From the NCBI RefSeq assembly GCF_009690905.1, contig NZ_VOSW01000024.1:38080-102079 (forward strand): a stretch of DNA of 64,000 nucleotides. The letters are read 5' to 3'. Position numbers and translations under genes: made by a program. The stretch comes from Paraburkholderia madseniana. GTDB lineage: Bacteria; Pseudomonadota; Gammaproteobacteria; Burkholderiales; Burkholderiaceae. The notes under the pieces were generated by a model, which saw only the letters and a program-made list of their open reading frames with translations, ran no database searches and was not told where the DNA came from. Below, in pieces: positions 1 to 8,649 of this stretch; position 1 is the stretch's first letter; every line of letters starts with the position of its first letter.

Positions 1-13
1 TTCAGGTCCGGGA

Positions 14-796
14 CTACACGCGCGCGAGGCCCTCGAGGTCCAGAATCCTGATCTGCTTGCCATGCGTATCGACCAAACCGTCTTTCTGAAACTTCGAAAA
101 CATGCGGCTGACAGTTTCGAGTTTCATCCCGAGGTAGCTGCCGATCTCCTCGCGTGTCATGCGTAAATTGAAGGTGGCCGGCGAGTAGCCGCGAGTTTTG
201 AGCCTTCCTGACAGGTTCAACAGGAATGCGGCGACCCGCTGATCGGCGGACATCGTGCCGAGCAGCATCATGAGTGTCGCCTCGCGAACGATTTCGCCGC
301 CCATCAGACGGTGGACGTGCTGCTGCACCACCTTCACCTCGCGGCACATGACTTCGAGCAAATGAAACGGGATGATGCAGACATTGCTGTCCTCGAGGGC
401 GATCGCGTCGCAGCTATGCTGCCCAGAGCAGACGCCGTCGAGACCGAGCGAATCACCGGGCAGATGAAAACCGGTGACCTGTTCCCGGCCGTCGCGATGC
501 ATGACGACGGTCTTGAACGAGCCGGCGCGGACCGCATAGATGCTCTGGAATGAATCGTTGGCGCGGTATAGCGATTCACCGGTTTTGATCGTGCGGGAAA
601 CGCACATCAGCGACTCCATGCGCTCCAGTTCAGCTTTCGTCAAACCTTGTGGCATGCAGATCGAGCGCAGCGAGCAGCTCGAGCAGCGTGCGGCGGGGCG
701 GGCCGGTACTGACGGCGCGAGCGCAGAATGGCCTGACGCCGGCAGTGGGACACGCTGCAGCGGCATGATTTCAGAATACTCGGCGACGTCAGACAT
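14..796 (-). CDS. fnr: FNR-type oxygen-sensing transcription regulator
   Basis: A 260-residue Crp/Fnr-family activator. Cys38, Cys41, Cys47 and Cys140 match the four ligands of the oxygen-labile [4Fe-4S] cluster of E. coli FNR, so this copy should sense oxygen. A cyclic-nucleotide-binding-like beta barrel follows, and the C-terminal helix-turn-helix (EIGSYLG then ETVSR) carries the Glu, Ser and Arg that read TTGAT half-sites. The start at 796 is chosen because AGGAG lies just upstream; the frame stays open further but overlaps the receiver gene. It overlaps that gene by 8 bp, so the two are probably translated together. It is the likely activator of the many FNR boxes in this window (inference). 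Confidence 0.93.
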   Translation of the reverse strand: MSDVAEYSEIMPLQRVPLPASGHSALAPSVPARPAARCSSCSLRSICMPQGLTKAELERMESLMCVSRTIKTGESLYRANDSFQSIYAVRAGSFKTVVMHRDGREQVTGFHLPGDSLGLDGVCSGQHSCDAIALEDSNVCIIPFHLLEVMCREVKVVQQHVHRLMGGEIVREATLMMLLGTMSADQRVAAFLLNLSGRLKTRGYSPATFNLRMTREEIGSYLGMKLETVSRMFSKFQKDGLVDTHGKQIRILDLEGLARV

Positions 797-1220
797 GATG
801 TGCTCCTGTGTAATTGAGGCCACGTGCGCAACGCTCGTGGGCAATCCGCTTGATCGTGTTGCACGCAAGATCAAATTCGCCCGTCTTGTCGAAAAAGTAC
901 TGCGCGCCGGCCGCGAGGCACGCCTGCCTGAACCCCGCACTCGAATGATTCGTCAGCACGATCGTGATTACCCGTGACGTGCTGTGCTCGAGGTCATGCA
1001 GCAGTTCCATACCGGTGCCACCGGTCAGGCGCAAATCCAGGACCACGACGTCGGCTCTGGTGGTGTCGATACCGGTGAGCGCGGCGCCTGATTCTTCGGC
1101 CTCGCCTACGATCTCGACACCTTCGATTGCGCCGAAGCGCGCCGCCATCCGTTGTCTGATCGGGATCGTGTCTTCAACGAGGAAAACGCGCAGTGCTTGC
1201 TGGGACGGGCTTGAGTTCAT
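789..1220 (-). CDS. Receiver-domain-only response regulator
   Basis: A 143-residue single-domain receiver. Acidic residues Glu16/Asp17, the phospho-acceptor Asp62 (VVVLDLRL), the switch Thr in IVLTN and the conserved Lys in FFDK are all present. There is no output domain, so it must act through protein contacts or as a phosphate sink. Its 3' end overlaps the FNR gene start by 8 bp, which suggests translational coupling. A two-component pair lies just upstream on the same strand, and a near-perfect 20-bp palindrome sits about 80 bp ahead of the start. No strong Shine-Dalgarno is visible, so the exact start is less certain than the domain call. Confidence 0.85.
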   Translation of the reverse strand: MNSSPSQQALRVFLVEDTIPIRQRMAARFGAIEGVEIVGEAEESGAALTGIDTTRADVVVLDLRLTGGTGMELLHDLEHSTSRVITIVLTNHSSAGFRQACLAAGAQYFFDKTGEFDLACNTIKRIAHERCARGLNYTGAHHV

Positions 1221-1295
1221 GGCTCGAAGTATCGGCCACGCTGTCTCAAATTAAAATCGGCGGCGAACGAACTTCGGGTAGGCGAGCGCGAAGGT

Positions 1296-1315
1296 GTGTA
1301 GGGAATTTCCTACAC
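1296..1315. promoter_or_regulatory. Near-perfect palindrome, likely NarL/FixJ-type regulator site
   Basis: GTGTAGGGAATTTCCTACAC has perfect 7-bp arms (GTGTAGG/CCTACAC) around an AT-rich centre. It contains TTTCCTA, the heptad half-site form known for BvgA-type LuxR-family response regulators. It lies in the 184-bp gap between the LuxR-type regulator gene and the receiver-only gene. A related element lies at 14333-14350. Binding by the regulator encoded at 1405-2052 is inference. Confidence 0.5.
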
Positions 1316-1404
1316 GCGGCGAATCCGAGGGTGGAGGTCGCCGCGCGACCGGCGAATTGATGTGACGATTCGATGTGGCTCTGGGGCCTTGCGCCGCCTC
1401 GGAA

Positions 1405-2052
1405 CTAGATTTCGTCGTCTTCCCCGAGCAACTTGTGGCGCAGCGCGTAACGCACCAATGCGGCTTCGTGCGGCATCTGCATTTTTTCGAGGATACGCGT
1501 TTTATAGGTGCTCACCGTCTTGCTGCTGACACACAACTCCGTGGCGATTTCGGTGAGGGTCTGGCCTGCGGCGATACGGCGGAACACATCGAACTCACGG
1601 TCAGACAGGCGCTGATGGGGCAACGTGTCGGCGGGCTCGTTCAGGCTCTGTGCAAAACGTTCGGCCATCGCGAGACTCACGTAGACGCCCCCGGATGCGA
1701 CTTTGCTGACCGCGGTGACCAGTTCGGCACTGGCGCTTTCCTTGGTTAGATACCCTGATGCCCCCGCTTTGAAAGCGCGTACCGCATACTGCTGCTCCGC
1801 ATGCATGGTGAGCACGAGAATGCGGAGCAGCGGCTTTTCCTCCTTGATCTGTTTGATCAGCTCGACGCCGTTTCGGCCCGGCATCGACAGATCGAGCACG
1901 AGCACGTCGGCAGCGTTAGAGCGGGCCAGCGCTATCGTGCTGACACCGTCATTGGCCTCGCCGACCACCTCGAAGCCGCTTGCGCCTTGCAGGATATGCC
2001 GCAGACCGTCACGCACCAACGTGTGATCGTCTGCGATTAGCACTCGAATCAT
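1405..2052 (-). CDS. LuxR/NarL-family response regulator
   Basis: A 215-residue two-domain regulator. The N-terminal receiver has acidic Asp8/Asp9, phospho-acceptor Asp54 (LVLDLSMPG) and the Lys of GYLTKE. The C-terminal LuxR helix-turn-helix spans roughly residues 148-205 (LSDREFDVF, then VSSKTVSTYKTRI). Its start overlaps the stop of the histidine kinase gene by 4 bp (ATGA), so the two form a coupled sensor/regulator pair. Regulators of this shape dimerise on inverted heptads, and such an element lies at 1296-1315. The second histidine kinase at 24600-25718 has no partner of its own and may also phosphorylate this protein (inference). Confidence 0.92.
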   Translation of the reverse strand: MIRVLIADDHTLVRDGLRHILQGASGFEVVGEANDGVSTIALARSNAADVLVLDLSMPGRNGVELIKQIKEEKPLLRILVLTMHAEQQYAVRAFKAGASGYLTKESASAELVTAVSKVASGGVYVSLAMAERFAQSLNEPADTLPHQRLSDREFDVFRRIAAGQTLTEIATELCVSSKTVSTYKTRILEKMQMPHEAALVRYALRHKLLGEDDEI

Positions 2053-4193
2053 GTTTGCATCTCCTGCTGTTGCACCGCCAGTACCGGAAAGGTCACGGTC
2101 AGCGCAAAGCCCTTGTCATTGGAAGTATGAATTTCGACGGTACCGCCCAGCATGTGTGCACGCTCGCGGATACCGAGCAGGCCAAACGATTTGTCGCCGG
2201 AGGTGGGCGAGCGGTTCGCGCCATGGCCGTTGTCCGCGATCTGCAACACGCAAACGCCCCCTTCGACGTGCAACGTCAGCGTGACGAGCGTCGCTTCCGC
2301 ATGCCGGGCGACATTGGTTAGCGCTTCCTGCACGATACGAAATAGCGTCGTTGCGCCCGTCGGTGTAAAGCTGGTGTCGCCGACTTCGATCCGGCGCTCC
2401 ACATCGATGCCGTAGCGGTTTGTAAAGTCATTGGTGAGCCATTCGATCGCCGGAATCAGACCGAGATCGTCAAGCATGACCGGGCGCAGATCGGCCGCTA
2501 TCCGGCGCACCGACGCGACCGTCGCATCGATCAGCCGGCGCATTCCACGCAGTTGCTGCAGCAGGCGCGGTTCAGCCGTGGTTTCAAGCTCCTGTTCGAC
2601 CGACGAAATGTCCATCTTGAGGGCGGTCAATTGCTGCCCAAGGTCGTCGTGCAGTTCGCGTGCGATGCGGGTTTTTTCTTCCTCGCGAACTTTCTGCAGA
2701 TTGGCAGAGAGTTCGCGTAGTTCCTCGCGCGATTGCCGCTGCGCATTTTCCGCCTTTACCCGTTCAGTGATGTCGCGCAGCATGACCGTGTACAGCTTGT
2801 CGTCGCCGTCGCGGATCTGCGAAATCGACGCTTCGATAGGAAACTCTTCGCCGTTGCTCCGTAAGCCGAACAGGACGCGCTGCTTGCCCATCTGCCGGTC
2901 GGAAACACCGGTCACGCCGAACTGTTCGACATGCCGCTGGTGTCCTGCGCGAAAGCGCTCGGGAATGAATCGCGAGAGCGAGGCGCCGACCGCGTCCATC
3001 GCGGAGCATCCGAAAACCTGTTCAGCCATTGGATTGAAGATGACGATGTTCTGCCGTTCGTCGACAGTAATGATGGCTTCCATCGATGACCGGATGATGC
3101 CCATCATGCGTGCCTCGTTCAGGTTCAACTGGCTGCGCGTCTCGCTCGTCGCGGCAGATCCGTCGCCGCGCCCGCTGACGATCACGAAGGCCATGGCGCT
3201 GAACAGGCATGCTGCCGCAACGCCGGCGATCAGCACCGTGGTTTCTGCAAATTCGTCCCCGGCTCGCAGATAGCGGCCGCTCGCAGTGTAGGACAGCGTG
3301 ATAGGTACACCGCCGAGGTGCAAGGTATCGGTTTTGCGGATGACCGGCGCCGTCTCCACCAGGTCTTCATCTCCCGCGGCGGACGAATAAAGCAGCGTGG
3401 CAGGCGTTCCGCTAAATACCTGCAGATCAATGCGCCGTTGCCGGGCGAGGGCGTTATCGAACACACGGCCGGTGTCCAGCGCCGCTACCAGCAGCCGCTT
3501 GATGTCCGCGCGGCGCGCTTGTGGCGTCGACGGCAATCCGGCGTCCGAGTACACCGGAAAATAGACGTAAAGACGAGGGTGGGGGTTCGAGCCGATATCG
3601 CCAAACGGCGCTGCATCCGCGTCGAGCGCGCTTGCCCCTGTATCGATGGCGTGCAGCAACGCCGTACGGCTTGCGGGAGCGCTAGCCAGGTCGTAGCCGA
3701 CTGGCATCGCATCGACGGTGGCGGGCGCCATCTGGGTAACTGGCGCGACCGGTTGCGGCGTGGCGGCTTGTCCGGCCACGTTACCGGTGCCGCCCGTCAG
3801 GCGGGCGACACCGGCGGCGTCAACATCAGCATAGCCAAGCGCGCGCACCACGGACGACGTTTCGTCCAGATCGAGTTGCGCGACATATCGGCGCCAGGCG
3901 TCGGCATCGGCCGCCGGCGCGACGGAGAGCAAGCCGCGCACGCCGCGCAGAAGCGATTCTCCGGTGGCGAACTCGCGCTGCAGATCAGCGGTGATATGCG
4001 CGGTATTCTGATCAAAGCGGCCGTTGGCAGCGCGCAATGACTGCTCGCCGACCCAGCGCCACGTGCCGAGCGCAGCCACAAGAACGACAGCAAATGTGAC
4101 CGCCGCGACAAGCATGGGACGCCGCTCAGGCGTGACAACCCGCATGGGCGAAAGCGACTTTTTGGCGAAGGGCGTCTTACCGCGAAAGGGCAT
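2049..4193 (-). CDS. CHASE-PAS sensor histidine kinase (HisKA_3)
   Basis: A membrane sensor kinase of 714 residues. After a short cytoplasmic tail come a membrane segment, a periplasmic CHASE-like domain (about 45-300), a second membrane segment near 320-340, a PAS domain (about 365-480) and a coiled coil. The HisKA_3 dimerisation helix has His515 in ELHDDLG, and the HATPase_c domain has DNGHG and GLLGIRERA. The ATG at 4193 is preceded by GAGG; a TTG at 4289 would add 32 residues without a ribosome site. It overlaps the regulator gene by 4 bp. CHASE domains bind small extracellular ligands, but the ligand is unknown. Its kinase core is closely similar to that of the orphan kinase at 24600-25718. 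Confidence 0.9.
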   Translation of the reverse strand: MPFRGKTPFAKKSLSPMRVVTPERRPMLVAAVTFAVVLVAALGTWRWVGEQSLRAANGRFDQNTAHITADLQREFATGESLLRGVRGLLSVAPAADADAWRRYVAQLDLDETSSVVRALGYADVDAAGVARLTGGTGNVAGQAATPQPVAPVTQMAPATVDAMPVGYDLASAPASRTALLHAIDTGASALDADAAPFGDIGSNPHPRLYVYFPVYSDAGLPSTPQARRADIKRLLVAALDTGRVFDNALARQRRIDLQVFSGTPATLLYSSAAGDEDLVETAPVIRKTDTLHLGGVPITLSYTASGRYLRAGDEFAETTVLIAGVAAACLFSAMAFVIVSGRGDGSAATSETRSQLNLNEARMMGIIRSSMEAIITVDERQNIVIFNPMAEQVFGCSAMDAVGASLSRFIPERFRAGHQRHVEQFGVTGVSDRQMGKQRVLFGLRSNGEEFPIEASISQIRDGDDKLYTVMLRDITERVKAENAQRQSREELRELSANLQKVREEEKTRIARELHDDLGQQLTALKMDISSVEQELETTAEPRLLQQLRGMRRLIDATVASVRRIAADLRPVMLDDLGLIPAIEWLTNDFTNRYGIDVERRIEVGDTSFTPTGATTLFRIVQEALTNVARHAEATLVTLTLHVEGGVCVLQIADNGHGANRSPTSGDKSFGLLGIRERAHMLGGTVEIHTSNDKGFALTVTFPVLAVQQQEMQT

Positions 4194-4409
4194 GTGCGCC
4201 TCATTGGATGGTGGGCAATCCGCAGCGCTGGCCGATGGCGCAGGCGTGGGTCGGGGCAAGTCACTAAGATTTTCTTTAATTGCGACCAATTGGTATAACG
4301 CGTGCGCTGCCTATTGTGCGCGGTTTGCACGGATCGTGCCAGTATGCAGCCAACTTACCATGGAGGCCGTGCCGTACATGAATGTGAGCAGACAGCGAGC
4401 CGTCGGCGC

Positions 4410-4423
4410 TTGATCATCGTCAA
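4410..4423 (+). promoter_or_regulatory. FNR box upstream of USP gene
   Basis: TTGATCATCGTCAA matches TTGAT-N4-ATCAA with one mismatch and lies 92 bp before the USP start codon. No good -10 hexamer is seen at the expected spacing. The rest of the 322-bp divergent gap (4194-4515) holds a 10-bp palindrome ACCAATTGGT at 4285-4294 and nothing else I recognise. Confidence 0.6.
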
Positions 4424-4515
4424 GCGCATTCCGATCTGCGAACCGCAGCCTGAAAGCTCGTCGCCGCCTGATCACCACGCCCGTTCGGGACGGGTGCGAA
4501 TTCAAGGAGAAGGTC

Positions 4516-4992
4516 ATGTACAGACGGATTCTCGTAGCAATCGACGGCAGCCAGGCCGCGAAACTCGCGCTCGAAGAAGCGCTAAAAATCGCCCAAGCCG
4601 CGCAGGCGATGGTGATGGCGATATTTGTCGCCGAACATGCTGCGCAAATGGTCGACGTAGCAACGGGATTGGTCGAGGAGCAGGCAACCGGTACAGCGGC
4701 CGCTGAAGCAGCGATGGCGACGCTCGAAGACGCTCGCGCGCTCTTCGAACAGTGCAACGTGCGCGGAATAACCCGGACGATTGACGCGTATGGCGAAGAC
4801 ATCGTCACGGTCCTCTGCCGCGTGGCAGAAGAGTGTGAAACCGATCTCGTTGTAATGGGCACGCATGGGCGTCATGGCATCGGGCGGGTGTTGCTCGGTA
4901 GTGTCGCCGAAGCATTTTTACGGCGTGCCGGGATGCCCGTTCTGCTGGTCCGACGCGAACGGGACATGGACGAAATACCGTCGTACCTGTAA
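4516..4992 (+). CDS. Universal stress protein, single UspA domain
   Basis: A 158-residue single-domain UspA protein beginning MYRRILVAIDGS. The ATP-binding signature G-x2-G-x9-GS is present near residues 115-129 (GTHGRHG, then LLGS), so it should be an ATP-binding type. AAGGAGA sits at the right distance from the ATG. It is a lone gene, divergent from the histidine kinase and convergent with the next USP operon, with two hairpins between them. An FNR box lies 92 bp upstream. USPs of this type support survival under oxygen or energy limitation; the exact partner is unknown. Confidence 0.93.
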   Translation: MYRRILVAIDGSQAAKLALEEALKIAQAAQAMVMAIFVAEHAAQMVDVATGLVEEQATGTAAAEAAMATLEDARALFEQCNVRGITRTIDAYGEDIVTVLCRVAEECETDLVVMGTHGRHGIGRVLLGSVAEAFLRRAGMPVLLVRRERDMDEIPSYL

Positions 4993-5034
4993 TCGGGCGG
5001 TGGCGCGCCCGGGAAACCGAGGCCCCAAAAAAAG

Positions 5035-5058
5035 AAGCGCCCTGAAAACCGGGCGCTT
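5035..5058. terminator. Bidirectional hairpin terminator
   Basis: An 8-bp GC-rich stem (AAGCGCCC/GGGCGCTT) with an 8-nt loop. It is preceded by an A-run and followed by TTTAATTT, so it could work on both strands. It lies between two convergent USP genes. Confidence 0.7.
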
Positions 5059-5062
5059 TAAT

Positions 5063-5087
5063 TTGCGCGAGGGCTTTTTTCGCGCAA
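5063..5087. terminator. Second hairpin between convergent USP genes
   Basis: Perfect 8-bp arms TTGCGCGA/TCGCGCAA around a GGGCTTTTT loop, directly after the first hairpin and 17 bp from the stop codon of the minus-strand USP gene. It has no U-run of its own; it probably backs up the first terminator or protects RNA 3' ends. Confidence 0.45.
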
Positions 5088-5103
5088 TTCGTGACTTGTC
5101 AGA

Positions 5104-5931
5104 TCAATGCGACATCAGCACCGGCACGGTCATCGACTCAAGCAGGGTCCGTGTGACGCCGCCGACCAGCAGTTCCTGTGCGCGTGCATGTCCGTACGCG
5201 CCCATCACCAGCAGATCGATATGACGATCGGCCACCATGTTCAGCAGCATTGCGCCTGTAGGGACGCCGACCACCTTGGGCACGGCCGAAAATCCCGCCT
5301 GGATGCCGTGCCGTTCGAGCCAGCCGGCGACGTCGATGCCAGCTGGCGCTTCGTTACCCTGGTGTCGCTGCACGGTCATCACGGTGACGAATTTCGCGCG
5401 TTTGATCACCGGCAACGCATCGGCCATGGCCCGGGCGCTCTCGCGGCCGCCGTCCCACGCGATCAGCACGTTTTCGGCGAACGAACGGACAGTCCCGGCA
5501 TAGGGCAGCACAATGGCGGGGCGGCCTGAGCTCATCAGCACGTCCTCGACAAAATGGTGTGCGATATAGGACGAAGGGTCGTCGGGATCATACTGACCGA
5601 GGATCAGGAGGTCGGCATGGCGTGTGTGCAGGACCGCCGTTTCCACCGCAGGCCCGCCCGGTGCCCGCCATTCCACGCTGCGCCCGGCTCGTTCGCCTGC
5701 CGCCATGAAACGCGCTTGCGCGCTTTCGAGATTGGCATGGCGTTGCGCTTCGTGAGCCGCGACCCATGCGCGTTCGCCGTGAAGAAACATCGGCTGTGTC
5801 AGATCCTGACAAACCACATACAGGCCGATCAGATGCGCGTCGTGCCGGCCGGCCAGCTCAAGTGCGAATTCGGTCCGCGCGGCGCTATGGGTGCTGTCGT
5901 CGAGATGCACCAGTAGGGTTTTGCAGGTCAT
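5104..5931 (-). CDS. Tandem-domain universal stress protein
   Basis: A 275-residue protein with two UspA folds. The N-terminal half (MTCKTLLVHLDDS) lacks a clear ATP signature, while the C-terminal half ends with LLVMGAYGHAR and GGVTRTLL, the variant seen in tandem USPs. The start at 5931 has AAGGAG upstream and overlaps the preceding USP stop by 4 bp (ATGA), so the two are translationally coupled. It is the last gene of a three-USP operon running from 7310. A decayed copy of this gene's first 36 codons survives at 48466-48575, next to a decayed copy of its upstream neighbour. Confidence 0.92.
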   Translation of the reverse strand: MTCKTLLVHLDDSTHSAARTEFALELAGRHDAHLIGLYVVCQDLTQPMFLHGERAWVAAHEAQRHANLESAQARFMAAGERAGRSVEWRAPGGPAVETAVLHTRHADLLILGQYDPDDPSSYIAHHFVEDVLMSSGRPAIVLPYAGTVRSFAENVLIAWDGGRESARAMADALPVIKRAKFVTVMTVQRHQGNEAPAGIDVAGWLERHGIQAGFSAVPKVVGVPTGAMLLNMVADRHIDLLVMGAYGHARAQELLVGGVTRTLLESMTVPVLMSH

Positions 5932-6431
5932 GACGGCTCCTTGATTGATTCGACTGTCTGCGCGCCGTTTGCCGAAGGTTTGGCGCTGTGCGCCCGGATC
6001 ATCAGCACCGGGCACTGCGAGATGCGCAGAAAACGTTCGGCCACACTGCCGAGCACCAGTCGCTGGAAGCCCCGTCGCCCGTGCGTGCCCATTACCACCA
6101 GGCTGGCCTTGAAATCGTTTGCCGCGCGCAGTATGCAATGCGCGATGTCGTCGCCCGCCAGGTCGGTTTCGACGATGCGCGGCGTGCCCTGCACGCCGGC
6201 CCGCTTCATGCGCGCGACTGCGTCTTTGATCACATTTTCGCCTCGCTCCAATAGTGCATTGCGGGCATGGGTCAGGTCGGAACCGGGCGTGTCATATACC
6301 AGCATGGGGACGTCAACGACAAAAAGGGGTTGTAGTTTTGCGCCGGCATCGCGCGCGAGTTGCAATGCTGCGTCAAGGGCACGCGCGGACGTTTCACTGC
6401 CGTCGACGGCAACCAGAATCTGTTGATACAT
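5928..6431 (-). CDS. Universal stress protein, single UspA domain
   Basis: A 167-residue UspA protein starting MYQQILVAVDGS, with the ATP-binding signature (GTHGRRG, then VLGS) near residues 118-135. AGGAGA precedes the start. It is the middle gene of a three-USP operon, ending in a 4-bp overlap with the tandem USP at 5104-5931. Its sequence is close to the broken USP at 48572-49083, including the shared stretch ETSARA and the LQPL-VVDVP region, so the two are paralogues from a duplication within this locus. Confidence 0.93.
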   Translation of the reverse strand: MYQQILVAVDGSETSARALDAALQLARDAGAKLQPLFVVDVPMLVYDTPGSDLTHARNALLERGENVIKDAVARMKRAGVQGTPRIVETDLAGDDIAHCILRAANDFKASLVVMGTHGRRGFQRLVLGSVAERFLRISQCPVLMIRAHSAKPSANGAQTVESIKEPS

Positions 6432-6473
6432 GGTGAACTCTCCTGAATGGACCTGACTCGAAGCCTCGGTTCA

Positions 6474-7310
6474 TCAATGTGACATCAGTACCGGCACGGT
6501 CATCGATTTGAGGATCGTGCGGGTCGCTCCGCCCATCACCAGTTCCTGCCAGCGGGCATGCCCGTAAGCACCCATCACGAGCAGATCTGCGCCGATCGCG
6601 GATGCCTGCGACAACAGCGCGTCGCCGATCAACGCGTCCGTGTAGGCTTCAATATCCTTGACCTCGACGTTGCCCCCGTGCCGCGCAATGAGCGTCGCGA
6701 TATCCGTGCCCGGAATGCGCGAGCGCGGCTCGTCACGCGCGCCGTTGATCGTGACGATTGTGGTAGTCTTCGCCGCGCGCATGAATGGCAGCGCGTCGTG
6801 TACCGCACGGGTGGCTTCGCGACTACCGTCCCAAGCGACCATCACATGCGCACCGGGCGACGTGACGCTACTGGCGTACGGCACCAGCAACACTGGCCGG
6901 CCTGCGGACATGATCAGGTTTTCAGGAAAAAAATCGCCGACGTACGATTCCGGATCGCCAGGATCATCCTGGCTGGCGATGATCAGATCGGCGCACCGGC
7001 CGCGATGCGGCACGGCGAGGCTGGCCGGGGCGTCGGCGGTGATCCACTCGCCGGCAACCTCGGCCCGGCTCAGCTCCGCATGAAAGAGCCGTTCGAGCGC
7101 GCCGCGGCGTTCCTCGCGCAGCTGTTCGTGCGTAGCGTAGTATTCGGCGGTTCCGGCCATCACGTAGAGCGAGCGCGGATCGGGCGAGAACACGGCAAAC
7201 ACGCCGGTCAGATGGGCATCGAATTGCTTGGCGAGCCGCAGCGCGAGTTCGAGCCTGGGGTGCGCGCGCTCACTCGTATCCAGGTGAACGACGATGGTCT
7301 TGTAGGTCAT
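6474..7310 (-). CDS. Tandem-domain universal stress protein
   Basis: A 278-residue two-domain USP (MTYKTIVVHLDTS at the start, LLVMGAYGHARW near the end), paralogous to the one at 5104-5931. It is the first gene of the three-USP operon, and a perfect FNR box with a well-placed -10 lies upstream at 7384-7397. A TGGAGCG ribosome site precedes the ATG. The end of this protein and that of its paralogue match closely (ESMTVPVLMSH versus KSMTVPVLMSH), so duplication is clear. Its function is inferred as a low-oxygen stress protein; no enzymatic role is visible. Confidence 0.92.
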   Translation of the reverse strand: MTYKTIVVHLDTSERAHPRLELALRLAKQFDAHLTGVFAVFSPDPRSLYVMAGTAEYYATHEQLREERRGALERLFHAELSRAEVAGEWITADAPASLAVPHRGRCADLIIASQDDPGDPESYVGDFFPENLIMSAGRPVLLVPYASSVTSPGAHVMVAWDGSREATRAVHDALPFMRAAKTTTIVTINGARDEPRSRIPGTDIATLIARHGGNVEVKDIEAYTDALIGDALLSQASAIGADLLVMGAYGHARWQELVMGGATRTILKSMTVPVLMSH

Positions 7311-7383
7311 TGCAACGCTCCAGAAGTGGGTGAGTGGCGTATGAACGCGTGATCTGAGTCTAGGAGCCAGGTAGTCACTGACG

Positions 7384-7397
7384 TTGATTCAGATCAA
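7384..7397 (-). promoter_or_regulatory. Perfect FNR box for the USP operon
   Basis: TTGATTCAGATCAA is an exact TTGAT-N4-ATCAA match. On the minus strand TAGACT (7357-7362) is centred 31 bp away, as in class II FNR promoters. It lies 74 bp upstream of the tandem USP start at 7310. Confidence 0.85.
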
Positions 7398-7449
7398 CGG
7401 CGCGGTAGCGCGCGAGACTTCATCTGGATGCGCCGACGGCAATCCGTGC

Positions 7450-7702
7450 TCAGGCCATGCCATGAAAACCCGCGTCCGTGTAGACGGTCGAGCCAATCAA
7501 CAGCATGCCTGCGTCACTCGCGAGAACGGCGGTGATCCAGCCGATTTCCTCGATCGTGACGAGATGCTGCGCGGGCGCGCGCGCTGCATCTCGAAAGCAA
7601 CTCGTTGAAGTGGTCGATACCCGATGCGGCTCGTGTTTTCAGCGCACCGGCGGCGAGATAGCGGACGCTCGACTCGAGCGCCGCCTTCACCGGTCTCATC
7701 AC
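7450..7702 (-). pseudogene. fabI-like enoyl-ACP reductase 3' relic
   Basis: The minus strand reads MRPVKAALESSVRYLAA, then directly GALKTRAASGIDHF, then after a frame change the C-terminal end (ASDAGM, TDAGFHGMA). This matches the last third of the intact FabI-like protein at 34887-35660. The 5' two thirds are gone, about 15 codons between YLAA and GA are deleted, and the frame is shifted, so it cannot be functional. It sits directly after arcC. The remainder of the 7311-7727 gap holds only the FNR box. Confidence 0.8.
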
Positions 7703-7727
7703 GAGCTAACCGATCACCGAACGCTCT

Positions 7728-8639
7728 TTACGCGCGCACGACACGCGTACCTGCTGTACCGTTTGCCATCTGCTCGATGCGGTCGAGCGAGCCGATGACT
7801 GCCGGCCGGCCAGTGCGTGAGACGAACTCGCACGCCGCCTCGACCTTCGGCCCCATTGAGCCGGCAGGGAAAGACATCGAGCGAAGTCCCGCCACCGATA
7901 CCTCGCTCAGCACGCGTTCGCAGGGCGTGTGCCAGTCAGCATAGACTGCGTCCACGTCGGTCGCGATCAGCAGCAGATCGGCGTCCACGTCCGCTGCAAG
8001 CAGCGCGCTGCACAGATCCTTGTCGATTACGGCCTCGACGCCGCAGCGAGTCCGCCCATCGGTTCCGACCGTGACCGGAATTCCACCGCCCCCGGCTGCG
8101 ATCACAACGGTATCGTGGTCGAGCAACCAGTGAATGGGCTGAAGGGCCACGATGCGTCGCGGTTTCGGCGACGCGACGACGCGGCGGAAATCATCGCCGT
8201 CCTGAGCGACGCTCCAGCCTTTGCTGATGACCAGACGCTTGGCCTCCGCCTCTGTGTAAACGGGACCGATTGGTTTGGTGGGGTGAGTAAAAGCCGGGTC
8301 ACCGGCGTCGACCTCGACGCGCGTCAGCAGCGTCGCCACCTGCCGTTGGGGCGGCAAGGCATTAGCCAGTTCCTGCTCGAGCAGATAACCGATCATGCCT
8401 TCCGACTCGGCGTCGAGCACATCCAGCGGCGCCGCACCAGCCGCACCCGCGGCGGCGGCCTGCAACGCCAGCAGGCCGACCTGGGGTCCATTACCGTGCG
8501 CGACGATCAATTGATTGCCGTCGGCAAGCCGCGCGATCTGCTGTGCGGCGCGACGGATATTGGCGATCTGGTGGGACATCGTCATCGGCTCGCCACGTCG
8601 AAGCAGCGCGTTACCGCCCAGTGCGATCAGAATGCGCAT
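7728..8639 (-). CDS. arcC: Carbamate kinase
   Basis: A 303-residue carbamate kinase, the ATP-forming last step of the arginine deiminase pathway: carbamoyl phosphate + ADP gives ATP, CO2 and NH3. The amino-acid-kinase motifs LIALGGNALL (residues 3-12), NGPQVG, GGGGIPV and IDKDLCSALLA are all present, and the length is typical. AAGGA precedes the ATG at 8639. It is the last gene of arcD-arcA-OTC-arcC, 10 bp after the OTC stop. Downstream on the same strand is a fabI relic, and a 3' relic of a second arcC lies at 32741-32862. Confidence 0.96.
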   Translation of the reverse strand: MRILIALGGNALLRRGEPMTMSHQIANIRRAAQQIARLADGNQLIVAHGNGPQVGLLALQAAAAGAAGAAPLDVLDAESEGMIGYLLEQELANALPPQRQVATLLTRVEVDAGDPAFTHPTKPIGPVYTEAEAKRLVISKGWSVAQDGDDFRRVVASPKPRRIVALQPIHWLLDHDTVVIAAGGGGIPVTVGTDGRTRCGVEAVIDKDLCSALLAADVDADLLLIATDVDAVYADWHTPCERVLSEVSVAGLRSMSFPAGSMGPKVEAACEFVSRTGRPAVIGSLDRIEQMANGTAGTRVVRA

Positions 8640-8649
8640 GATGGGTTCC

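Noticed and set aside
3318..4040. A 240-codon plus-strand frame opposite the CHASE kinase
   Set aside because: High GC produces long antisense frames; the composition is Arg/Gly-rich and the kinase frame is the one with domains.
4285..4294. Palindrome ACCAATTGGT
   Set aside because: Short 10-bp palindrome at the unused upstream TTG of the kinase; no repeat elsewhere was noticed, so it may be chance.
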